The notes: generated by a model from the letters alone, not told the origin. Positions 1-5,847 are shown, counted from the stretch's first letter. The stretch: DNA of 6,141 nt from Actinomycetota bacterium (GCA_016844415.1 JAENIX010000065.1:1-6141); one strand, 5' to 3'. Translations and numbers: made by a program.

Positions 1-1173
1 ATGCTCATGACACCGGGATTGGCGCTGTTCTACGGCGGAATGGTGCGGCAGAAGAACATCCTGGCGACCGTCATGCAATCGTTCATAGTTCTCGGGCTTA
101 TCTCCATCGAATGGATGCTAGTGGGTTACAGCTTTTCTTTCGGCCCGGATTTGGGGGGAATCATCGGTGACTTGTCCTGGTTTGCATTGAATGGCGTGGG
201 GCTTGCCCCCTTCGACGCTTACGCGGCGACCGTCCCGCATCAGGCGTACATGATCTACCAGATGATGTTCGCGGTAATCACGCCAGCTCTTATCACCGGG
301 GCCTTCGCCGAGCGCTTCAAATTTTCCACGTACCTCGTCTTCGCGCTGCTGTGGGCTCTCCTGGTCTACAACCCCGTCGCGCACTGGGTGTGGGGTGCCG
401 GCGGGTGGCTGCGCAACCTCGGACTCCTGGATTTCGCCGGTGGGACGGTCGTCCACATCACCGCGGGGGTCAGCGCTCTCGCGGCGGCGTTGGTCGTTGG
501 AAAGCGCCGAGGATATGGGGTGGAGAAACTTGCCCCCCATAATCTCCCGATGACCGTGCTCGGCGCCGGAATCCTCTGGTTCGGCTGGTTCGGCTTCAAC
601 GCCGGGAGCGCCTTGGCGGCAGGGAACCTCTCCACCAGCGCTTTCGTCAACACCCACATGGCCGCGGCCGCCGCGACCCTGTCCTGGGTTTTCGCCGAAT
701 GGATCCACCGGGGGAAGCCGACCGTGCTCGGTGCGGCCTCCGGGTGCATCGCCGGCCTTGGGACCATAACGCCGGCCTCCGGTTTCGTGCAGCCGGTCGC
801 CGCCGTCGTCATCGGCGCTGCGGCTGGCGTCCTGTGTTACGGCGCGGTGATGATGAAGGGAAGACTCGGGTACGACGATTCCCTCGACGTCGTAGGCGTC
901 CACTGCGTCGGAGGCACGCTCGGCACCCTGGCAACCGGACTGTTCGCCACGACGGCGGTCAACGCCGCAGGCGCAAACGGTCTGTTCTACGGAAACCCGA
1001 AACAGCTGGCCATACAGGCGCTGGGTGCGGGAGTGATCCTGGTTTACTCCTTTTTGGTTAGTTATCTTCTGCTGAAAGTCCTGGACAGGGCCATGGGGCT
1101 TCGCGTGACGGACGAGAACGAAGTCATGGGACTGGACCTCTCCCAGCACGGAGAGGCCGGGTACAATACATAG
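1..1173 (+). CDS. amt: Ammonium transporter (Amt/MEP/Rh family), 5' partial
   Basis: This is an inner-membrane ammonium channel that conducts ammonia/ammonium for nitrogen assimilation. The visible 390 residues open in the middle of the first Amt membrane helix (LMTPGLALFYGG motif). The Met at base 1 is therefore probably internal, and a short N-terminal stretch, likely including a signal or the first half-helix, lies upstream of the window. About ten further hydrophobic helices follow. The Amt signature D144-x7-H152 (FAGGTVVH context) and the second pore histidine H301 (VGVHCVGG) give the twin-His pair of the conduction pore, as in E. coli AmtB. The AFAERFKF segment (residues near 101-108) and the short polar C-terminal tail, which in the family contacts P-II proteins, are also present. 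The gene ends with TAG at 1171-1173. Any glnB/glnK partner is not visible here; it would have to lie upstream. Family assignment is very secure. Confidence 0.96.
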   Translation: MLMTPGLALFYGGMVRQKNILATVMQSFIVLGLISIEWMLVGYSFSFGPDLGGIIGDLSWFALNGVGLAPFDAYAATVPHQAYMIYQMMFAVITPALITGAFAERFKFSTYLVFALLWALLVYNPVAHWVWGAGGWLRNLGLLDFAGGTVVHITAGVSALAAALVVGKRRGYGVEKLAPHNLPMTVLGAGILWFGWFGFNAGSALAAGNLSTSAFVNTHMAAAAATLSWVFAEWIHRGKPTVLGAASGCIAGLGTITPASGFVQPVAAVVIGAAAGVLCYGAVMMKGRLGYDDSLDVVGVHCVGGTLGTLATGLFATTAVNAAGANGLFYGNPKQLAIQALGAGVILVYSFLVSYLLLKVLDRAMGLRVTDENEVMGLDLSQHGEAGYNT

Positions 1174-1278
1174 CCGGCCCCGCTATTCTTCCATAAGCGG
1201 ATGCCCCGTCCCGCCTCGCGTTCCGGAAGCGGGGGATGCGCTCCTGCCGCTGCAAGCAGCCGACCCGTTGTGATATTG

Positions 1279-1302
1279 TTGATTCCCGCACGAAAGAATC
1301 AA
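1279..1302. promoter_or_regulatory. Perfect inverted repeat upstream of the PIG-L gene
   Basis: TTGATTC (1279-1285) is the exact reverse complement of GAATCAA (1296-1302), with a 10-base spacer. It ends five bases before the GGAAGAGG ribosome-binding site of the deacetylase gene. It could be an operator or a small leader hairpin. The role is inferred from position only, and no convincing -35/-10 pair was found beside it. Confidence 0.3.
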
Positions 1303-1306
1303 GCGC

Positions 1307-1314
1307 GGAAGAGG
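1307..1314 (+). promoter_or_regulatory. Ribosome-binding site fixing the PIG-L start at 1323
   Basis: GGAAGAGG lies eight bases before ATG 1323. An in-frame ATG at 1236 would add 29 Cys/Arg-rich residues ahead of the conserved first strand and has no comparable site, so the later start is preferred. Confidence 0.7.
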
Positions 1315-1322
1315 TCCGTCGC

Positions 1323-2099
1323 ATGAAGCGGAGGATGCTGCTCCTTCTGGCCCATCCCGACGACGAGACGTTCGGCCCGGGGGGAACCATCGCAAAATAT
1401 GCGAGCGAAGGAGTCGACGTGTACCTCGCCACGGCGACTAAAGGGCAGGCGGGAATGGTGGGGGACCCTCCCGTCACCGACCGGGAGCACCTGGGAGAGG
1501 TCCGTGCCGCGGAGCTTCTCTGCGCCGCCGGGATCCTTGGAATCAGGAAAGTCGCTTTCCTCGGATTCGAGGACGGGCAGCTTCTCCATACCCCCTTCGA
1601 ACATATTGTGGAGAAAGCGGTGGAGCAGATCCGGTGGATCCGCCCCCACGTCATCGTCGGATTCGGCCCGGAAGGAGTCTCGCGCCATCCCGATCATATT
1701 GTGATGTCGCGGGTCGCCTCGGATGCGTTCGAAGCCGCCGCGGACCCGACACGGTTCACCCGCCAGATGATGGACGGCATCGCTCCGTGGGCTACGTACA
1801 AGCTGTACCAGTTCGAAATCGCGAAGGAGATCCTTGCCCTGTGGAACGTGCCCCTCTCGGGTGTTCCGGGCGGGAAGATCACGACAGTCGTTGACACCTC
1901 GGCGCACGTGGACAAGAAGGTGGAGGCTTTCCAGTGCCATCGGACCCAGTCGAAGGATTCCCGGCGAATCCTGTCGCGCGAGGGATACCGGGAGTTCGCC
2001 CGCCGGGAGACCTATGTGCTCGCGAAGAACCGTCTTCCCCGGGTGAATCTGCCGGAGAGCGATCTGTTCGACGGGATTCCCGACGACGAGGGGGCTTAA
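1323..2099 (+). CDS. PIG-L/LmbE family zinc-dependent deacetylase
   Basis: The 258-residue cytosolic protein belongs to the PIG-L family, whose members remove N-acetyl groups from GlcNAc-type sugars (GPI precursors, mycothiol and bacillithiol precursors, antibiotics, lipids). The N-terminal strand MLLLLAHPDDE carries the zinc motif: H11 and D14 are expected metal ligands and D13 the catalytic base. The second motif RHPDH supplies H125. The GPGGTIAKYA helix (residues 18-26), the ATKGQAG loop (37-44) and a C-terminal K...AF..HRTQ segment (residues 199-209) resemble the MshB/Mca/BshB branch. Length is typical. The start at 1323 is chosen because of the strong GGAAGAGG site and because conserved sequence begins there. 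The stop TAA precedes the next gene by six bases, suggesting co-transcription with the YchF-like gene. The physiological substrate cannot be read from sequence: a thiol-cofactor or cell-envelope sugar precursor are both possible. Confidence 0.9.
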   Translation: MKRRMLLLLAHPDDETFGPGGTIAKYASEGVDVYLATATKGQAGMVGDPPVTDREHLGEVRAAELLCAAGILGIRKVAFLGFEDGQLLHTPFEHIVEKAVEQIRWIRPHVIVGFGPEGVSRHPDHIVMSRVASDAFEAAADPTRFTRQMMDGIAPWATYKLYQFEIAKEILALWNVPLSGVPGGKITTVVDTSAHVDKKVEAFQCHRTQSKDSRRILSREGYREFARRETYVLAKNRLPRVNLPESDLFDGIPDDEGA

Positions 2100-2105
2100 A
2101 GAGCG

Positions 2106-3146
2106 ATGAAAGTCGGCATCTTCGGAGCCGCGGGCGCGGGCAAGAGCACCATCTTCCGCGCACTGGCAGGCGCGGGCGAGTCCACTTCCAAGGGCCTGTC
2201 TGCCGGTATCTGCACGATCCGGGTGCCCGATGGCCGGCTGGACAGGCTTGCCGTCTTTTTCCCTCAGAAAAAGGCCGTGCACATATCCATTTCCTTCGAT
2301 GATATCGATACGAAGGAGGGCGAGCTGCTTTCACCGGAGACCCTTGTGAAGATCAAGGGGATGGAGGTGCTTGGGATAGTGGTGCGCGGGTTTGCGGACG
2401 ATTTTTGCCCGGCGCCTCCGGGGGGTCTCGACCCCGTTCGGGAGTTCCGGTCGATCGAAACGGAGCTGACGTTATCGGACTATCTGATCGCCCAAAAACG
2501 GATCGAGAAGATGACGAAGGAAGCCCGACGCGACATCGAATGGATCCTGCTTCATAAGGCCGTCGCATCCCTTGAGAGGGAGGTTCCCCTTCGTCGCGTT
2601 TCCTTTTTGGGGGAGGAGGCGCGCGTCCTCGCCGGTTTCCGTTTCGTGAGCAGGCTCCCGCTTCTCCTCGTGCTGAACGTCGGCGAGGGAGACCTCTCCG
2701 TCAGGCCGTACCCGGAAATGGACGCCGTCGCCAGCGACCGGGGGATCCCCCTCGTGCGCCTCTCGGCGAAGATCGAAGAGGAGATATCACGGCTATCTTC
2801 CGCAGAACAGTCTGATTTTCTTAAAGAAATGGGGATCGCCGAGAGCGCCAGGAATCTGCTGGTCCGCGGGGCCTTCGACGCCCAGGACTACATCTGCTTT
2901 TTCACGATAGGGGACGACGAGGTCCGTGCCTGGAACATCCGGCGGGGGGCCACGGCGCTCATGGCGGCCGGAAGCATCCATTCCGATATGGGAAGGGGGT
3001 TTATCCGGGCGGAGGTGATCGCATGCGAGGACTTCTTCCGGTGCGGCTCGATGGCGAAGGCGAAAAGCGAAGGAATATTGCGTCTTGAAGGGAAAGAATA
3101 CATTGTGCGGGACGGCGACATCCTGCAGATCCGGTTCAATGTTTGA
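2106..3146 (+). CDS. Divergent YchF/OLA1-type P-loop NTPase with C-terminal TGS domain
   Basis: The 346-residue protein is close in length to bacterial YchF, a ribosome-associated ATPase of the Obg-related clade. The P-loop GAAGAGKS covers residues 7-14. A conserved cysteine in the CTI motif (C36) corresponds to the redox-sensitive Cys35 of E. coli YchF. N191-V-G-E194 matches the NxxE base-recognition motif that makes YchF prefer ATP over GTP. A charged helical insertion lies at about 124-180. Residues 262-346 form a clear TGS domain (EVRAW, GFIRAEVI, EDF, LEGKEYIVRDGD, ending FNV). Unusually, the switch II segment is replaced: DIAGLVxGAxxGxGLG of normal YchF becomes D66-I-D-T-K-E-G-E with no DxxG. 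It is probably a paralogue with altered hydrolysis rather than the housekeeping copy, though the genome's other copies are not visible. It starts six bases after the deacetylase stop; GAGGGGG at 2088-2094 is the likely ribosome site. Confidence 0.85.
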   Translation: MKVGIFGAAGAGKSTIFRALAGAGESTSKGLSAGICTIRVPDGRLDRLAVFFPQKKAVHISISFDDIDTKEGELLSPETLVKIKGMEVLGIVVRGFADDFCPAPPGGLDPVREFRSIETELTLSDYLIAQKRIEKMTKEARRDIEWILLHKAVASLEREVPLRRVSFLGEEARVLAGFRFVSRLPLLLVLNVGEGDLSVRPYPEMDAVASDRGIPLVRLSAKIEEEISRLSSAEQSDFLKEMGIAESARNLLVRGAFDAQDYICFFTIGDDEVRAWNIRRGATALMAAGSIHSDMGRGFIRAEVIACEDFFRCGSMAKAKSEGILRLEGKEYIVRDGDILQIRFNV

Positions 3147-3171
3147 CCTGAAGGCATACCGAAGGGATTAT
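3143..3171 (+). promoter_or_regulatory. Candidate sigma70-type promoter for the response regulator
   Basis: TTGACC (3143-3148, five of six matches to TTGACA) is followed after exactly 17 bases by GATTAT (3166-3171, four of six to TATAAT). The -35 box overlaps the stop codon of the YchF-like gene. Transcription would begin near 3178, at the left arm of the hairpin described next. The call rests on box match and spacing only. Confidence 0.4.
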
Positions 3172-3176
3172 CACTA

Positions 3177-3221
3177 AATATTTTCCGCCGGATGCCGAAT
3201 AGTACAATGATGGGGAATATT
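3177..3221 (+). promoter_or_regulatory. Predicted leader hairpin covering the GTG 3222 ribosome-binding site
   Basis: Bases 3177-3186 (AATATTTTCC) can pair along their whole length with 3212-3221 (GGGGAATATT): eight Watson-Crick pairs and two G-U pairs, loop of 25 bases. The 3' arm holds GGGG at 3212-3215, the only good Shine-Dalgarno-like match for an in-frame GTG at 3222, and the loop holds the ATGs at 3192, 3207 and 3210. The arrangement could limit translation of the response regulator, or act as a DNA dyad. Confidence 0.35.
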
Positions 3222-4325
3222 GTGAGCATAGGGAAACAGTACCAAAAGACAGACGGGAAAAGGATTTCCATACTCGTCGTCGACGACGAGGAATTCATAC
3301 GTGCTCTGGTCAGGGAACGTCTTGAAATAGCAGGGTATTCAGTGGAAGAGGCCTGCAATGGGAAAGACGCCCTGGCCAAGCTTTCCGCCGGACTGTATAC
3401 GGTTCTCCTCACCGACATCCGGATGCCTGAAATGGACGGGATTTCCCTTCTCAAGGAAGTGACAAGCCGGTACCCCGAAATTGCGGGAGTGGTCATGTCG
3501 GCGCACGCCGAGCTGGATACCGCGGTTTCCGCCCTGAAGATAGGCGCCTGCGATTACATCACCAAGCCGTTCAACTTCGACGTACTGCTCATCACGATCG
3601 AGAACTCCATCAGGAAAAAGGCCCTTGAGAGAGAGCTCCAGGATTACCAGGTGAACCTGGAGAAGAAGGTCAAGGAGCAGACCGACCTCATCAACCAGAT
3701 GTACATCCGGTCGATCGACTCCCTCATCAAGGCGCTCGAGGCCAAGGACTTCTACACGCGCGGGCACTCCCAGCGGGTGACCATGTACTCCGTTGCGATC
3801 GGGAAGGAGATGCGCCTTCCGCAGGAAGAGCTCGAGACCCTGCGCCAGGCCGCGATCCTCCACGACCTCGGCAAGATCGGCGTCCGGGAGGCGGTTCTGA
3901 ACAAGCCGGGGAAGCTTAACGAAGAAGAGTACCAGGAGATCATGATGCACCCCGAGGTCGCTACCAAGATCCTGGCACCGATCCCGTATTTCCGGCCGCT
4001 CCTTCCGGCGATACTGCATCACCACGAGCGGTTCGACGGCCTCGGCTATCCCATGCATCTCAAGGGGGACGACATACCTCTGGAATCCCGCATCATGGCG
4101 ATTGCCGACACGTTCGACGCCATGACCTCGACCCGCGCCTACAGGACGGCGCTCACGCTTCAGACAGCCAACGAGGAGATCCTCCGGTGTTCGGGGACGC
4201 AGTTCGACCCGAAGATCGTTCCCGTGTTCATCGGGGTGCAGGGAAGGATCGAGATACTCGGCGACCTGGACGACCTGGTCCTGCCCGACGGCCACGTGGA
4301 CAAGATATTCGCCCAGTCCGGCTGA
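3192..4325 (+). CDS. Response regulator with HD-GYP output (probable c-di-GMP phosphodiesterase)
   Basis: The 377-residue soluble protein has RpfG-like architecture. The receiver domain (about 25-140) keeps the acidic pair D31/D32, phospho-acceptor D75 (TDIRMPEMDG), switch residue S103 and K125 (TKPF). A charged, coiled-coil-like linker (about 140-178) leads to an HD-GYP domain. This domain has H192 (YTRGHS), H224-D225 (LHDLGKIG), H253 (HPE), H276-H277 and the full signature HHERFDGLGYP (276-286), then D306 (IADTFDAMTS). All the usual metal ligands are present, so hydrolysis of cyclic di-GMP under phosphorylation control is expected. No sensor kinase gene is in the window. The start is uncertain: ATG 3192 is the longest, ATG 3207 or 3210 lack ribosome sites, and GTG 3222 has GGGG six bases upstream; all leave the receiver intact. 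The stop TGA shares a base with the ATG of the AMMECR1 gene, indicating translational coupling. Confidence 0.93.
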   Translation: MPNSTMMGNIVSIGKQYQKTDGKRISILVVDDEEFIRALVRERLEIAGYSVEEACNGKDALAKLSAGLYTVLLTDIRMPEMDGISLLKEVTSRYPEIAGVVMSAHAELDTAVSALKIGACDYITKPFNFDVLLITIENSIRKKALERELQDYQVNLEKKVKEQTDLINQMYIRSIDSLIKALEAKDFYTRGHSQRVTMYSVAIGKEMRLPQEELETLRQAAILHDLGKIGVREAVLNKPGKLNEEEYQEIMMHPEVATKILAPIPYFRPLLPAILHHHERFDGLGYPMHLKGDDIPLESRIMAIADTFDAMTSTRAYRTALTLQTANEEILRCSGTQFDPKIVPVFIGVQGRIEILGDLDDLVLPDGHVDKIFAQSG

Positions 4326-4867
4326 TGGGCCTCTATCTCACGAAAGACGAAAGAAGGGAGCTGCTGGAGATCGCCCGGCGGGCAGCGGCTTCGTACGTCA
4401 AGGAAGGGAAGGTCCCCGGGGAACGCCCCGGCTCCCCGAAGCTCTCGGAGCCGGGGGCGGCCTTCGTGACGCTTACCCATCGGGGGCGCCTCCGCGGGTG
4501 CATCGGATACACGGAAGCGACGTCTCCCCTCTATCGCACGGTCCAGGAATGCGCGGTCGCCGCGGCCACGGAAGACCCGCGGTTTTCCCCCGTGAAGCCT
4601 GGGGAAATCAGGGAGATCCGGATCGAAATCTCCGTCCTCACCCCGCTGGTTCCGATCCGGCCCGAAGATATCGAAATCGGCGTCCACGGACTGATGGTCA
4701 GGAAAGGCTCGCTCCGCGGCCTCTTGCTGCCGCAGGTGGCCACCGAGTATGGTTGGGACCGGCGGGCGTTTCTTTCCAACACGTGCCGCAAGGCGGGACT
4801 TCCCGCCGACGAGTGGGAAAAGGGCGCGGAGCTGTTCTCGTTCACCGCCGAGGTATTCGGGGAGTAG
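4325..4867 (+). CDS. AMMECR1 family protein (AmmeMemoRadiSam system protein A type)
   Basis: The 180-residue protein carries the invariant AMMECR1 signature LRGCIG at residues 56-61 (C59), the adjoining SPLYRTVQECAVAAATEDPRF region, the EIRIEISVLTPL strand (about 97-108) and a C-terminal LLLPQVATEYGWDR...TCRKAGLP segment containing C154. Length is normal for stand-alone bacterial and archaeal members. In many prokaryotes this family is encoded with a Memo-like protein and a radical SAM enzyme (the AmmeMemoRadiSam trio). Neither partner is present here, and its biochemical role is not settled. The ATG at 4325 overlaps the last base of the response-regulator stop (TGATG), so translation is likely coupled by termination-reinitiation. 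It is followed after two bases by the 84-residue gene. Family assignment is firm; function is open. Confidence 0.92.
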   Translation: MGLYLTKDERRELLEIARRAAASYVKEGKVPGERPGSPKLSEPGAAFVTLTHRGRLRGCIGYTEATSPLYRTVQECAVAAATEDPRFSPVKPGEIREIRIEISVLTPLVPIRPEDIEIGVHGLMVRKGSLRGLLLPQVATEYGWDRRAFLSNTCRKAGLPADEWEKGAELFSFTAEVFGE

Positions 4868-4869
4868 CC

Positions 4870-5124
4870 ATGCGACCCGAGGCGTTCGACGTATACCCGA
4901 TCCTGCACGAGGGGAAGGTATACAACATAATCACGCCGTTCGACATGGTTTTCAAGGAAGTGCATGCGATGCTCGCGTGGCTGGACGAACGGGGCGCCTT
5001 CGCGGTCACCGACGATGACGATGAGATTGGTCCCGGAAAGATGTTCACCTGCGAGGTTCTGGGCGTCACACTTGAGGTGGATGTCCATGGATACGAGGTG
5101 ATCGTCTACCGCCGGGGCACATAG
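4870..5124 (+). CDS. Small uncharacterised protein, 84 residues
   Basis: I do not recognise a family. Reality of the gene is supported by a GGGGAG ribosome site at 4859-4864, five bases before the ATG, by the two-base gap after the AMMECR1 stop and by a clean stop (TAG 5122-5124) at the end of the cluster. The sequence suggests a small alpha/beta fold: a strand around residues 15-22, an amphipathic helix around 24-41 (FDMVFKEVHAMLAWLDE), then an acidic turn DDDDE at 48-52, and two or three strands to the C-terminus (MFTCEVLGVTLEVDVHG, EVIVYRR). It has a single cysteine (C61), no signal peptide and no membrane segment, so it should be cytosolic. It may be a partner or regulator of AMMECR1 or of the HD-GYP protein; that is inference from position only. 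Confidence 0.75.
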   Translation: MRPEAFDVYPILHEGKVYNIITPFDMVFKEVHAMLAWLDERGAFAVTDDDDEIGPGKMFTCEVLGVTLEVDVHGYEVIVYRRGT

Positions 5125-5140
5125 TGTGCCGGCGTGATTT
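5110..5140 (+). terminator. Hairpin at the stop codon of the 84-residue gene, possible terminator
   Basis: GGCACA (5116-5121) and TGTGCC (5125-5130) form a perfect six-pair stem whose three-base loop is the TAG stop codon. CGCC (5110-5113) and GGCG (5131-5134) extend it by four pairs across a two-G bulge. The sequence TGATTT follows. The U-rich tail is short, so it may be a weak intrinsic terminator or an mRNA 3'-end stabiliser. Confidence 0.45.
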
Positions 5141-5162
5141 AGAGCTGGAATGGGCCGCTTGC

Positions 5163-5179
5163 CGCCGTATCAGACGGCG
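5163..5179. repeat. Short hairpin in the convergent intergenic region
   Basis: CGCCGT (5163-5168) pairs perfectly with ACGGCG (5174-5179) around a five-base loop. It sits between the converging gene ends and could help stop transcription from either side, but no T-run follows on either strand. Confidence 0.3.
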
Positions 5180-5271
5180 TGCCCCCTCATATTGCCCCCC
5201 CGGGCGGCCTACCCTAGATCCCCCGTGGTTTATAAGGGATCAGACAGCCAGCCCATACCCTTGCCTCTGGG

Positions 5272-5306
5272 GGCGGCTGCTCCACGGAGGAAATTAAACA
5301 GCCGCC
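5272..5306 (-). terminator. GC-rich hairpin at the 3' end of the XRE/cupin gene, possible terminator
   Basis: GGCGGCTG (5272-5279) is the exact reverse complement of CAGCCGCC (5299-5306), with a 19-base loop. On the minus strand one arm lies in the last codons of the XRE/cupin gene and the TAA stop (5294-5296) is in the loop. No U-tract follows, so this is a structural candidate, not a textbook intrinsic terminator. Confidence 0.35.
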
Positions 5307-5845
5307 ACGATCAGGAGATGCGTTTCCCTGTCCGCGGTGTTTTGCCACCTGTACGGCGTGTTGCCGCGGAAGTAGAGGCTGTCCCCCTCCTCCATCCGGA
5401 TGGTTTCACCGTTAAGCTCCACTTCCAGCGTCCCTTTCACCACGAGAAAAAACTCGTCCGCGCGGTGGGCGATATAGTCCTCCCCGCTGGTAGTGCCGGC
5501 CTTGATTATGCTGAGCGTCGGCTGGAACCGCTGCCCCGGTATGCCCGACGCAAGACTCAGGAAGTCGGCGTTGCGCACATCGGAGGCCAGCCGAACCCTG
5601 TTGTCGGAGCGCGTCAGGACGTAGGATGTTTCGCTTTCGCCAAGGAGGGAAGACAGGGACTCACCGAGGGCCTGGCCGATTGCTGTCAAGGTGTTGACGG
5701 TCGGCGAGGATACGTTCCGCTCGATCGCGCTTATAGCCGTTGCGGAGATCGCGCTTTTCTCCGCAAGTTCCTGGAGAGTCAACCCCTTCTTTTTTCTCAT
5801 GCTCTTGATGTTTTTCCCAACGTTTATCGCTTCCACGGATATCAT
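5294..5845 (-). CDS. XRE-family transcriptional regulator with C-terminal cupin domain
   Basis: The 183-residue protein has an N-terminal lambda-repressor-like helix-turn-helix at about 9-68 (IKSMRKKKGLTLQELAEKS, then ISATAISAIERN, then a PTVNTLTAIGQALG helix) and a C-terminal cupin_2 beta-barrel at about 109-180. Such proteins sense a small ligand through the barrel and usually repress a neighbouring gene. The barrel keeps the fold motif (EFFLVVKGTLEVELNGE, EEGDSLYF) but is poor in metal ligands: only H127 and E131 remain of the HxH..E motif, and the motif-2 histidine is Y165 (TPYRWQN). The ATG at 5845 has only a weak GGGA ribosome match, which lies inside an inverted repeat. It converges on the 84-residue gene and diverges from the probable malic enzyme gene, whose control is its most likely job. 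Confidence 0.92.
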   Translation of the reverse strand: MISVEAINVGKNIKSMRKKKGLTLQELAEKSAISATAISAIERNVSSPTVNTLTAIGQALGESLSSLLGESETSYVLTRSDNRVRLASDVRNADFLSLASGIPGQRFQPTLSIIKAGTTSGEDYIAHRADEFFLVVKGTLEVELNGETIRMEEGDSLYFRGNTPYRWQNTADRETHLLIVAAV

Positions 5846-5847
5846 GT

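Noticed and set aside
118..1149. Long minus-strand open frame (343 codons) opposite amt
   Set aside because: Low-complexity Arg/Gly/Asp-rich translation with no domain; it is antisense to a clearly conserved channel and results from high-GC codon bias.
1180..1233. Possible terminators after amt (CCGCT/AGCGG at 1180-1200; CCCGC/GCGGG at 1210-1233)
   Set aside because: Only five-pair stems with 11-14 base loops and no T-run; not better than expected in such GC-rich sequence.
1236..1322. Upstream in-frame start adding 29 residues to the PIG-L protein
   Set aside because: The added Cys/Arg-rich segment precedes the normal first strand, has no good ribosome site, and ATG 1323 has GGAAGAGG at ideal spacing.
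1299..2282. Minus-strand open frame (327 codons) opposite the deacetylase
   Set aside because: Spans the antisense of two real genes and their junction, no recognisable motifs; GC-driven shadow.
3339..4295. Minus-strand open frame (318 codons) opposite the HD-GYP gene
   Set aside because: The plus-strand frame has complete receiver and HD-GYP signatures; the antisense product is featureless His/Val/Leu-rich sequence.
5217..5241. GATCCC/GGGATC inverted repeat with a TATAAG box between
   Set aside because: Six pairs with a 13-base loop and no matching -35 at a usable distance on either strand; not supported as promoter or terminator.
5125..5293. Possible small RNA or riboswitch in the convergent gap
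   Set aside because: Separate short hairpins and C-rich tracts are present but no known aptamer or sRNA consensus, promoter or T-tract was recognised.
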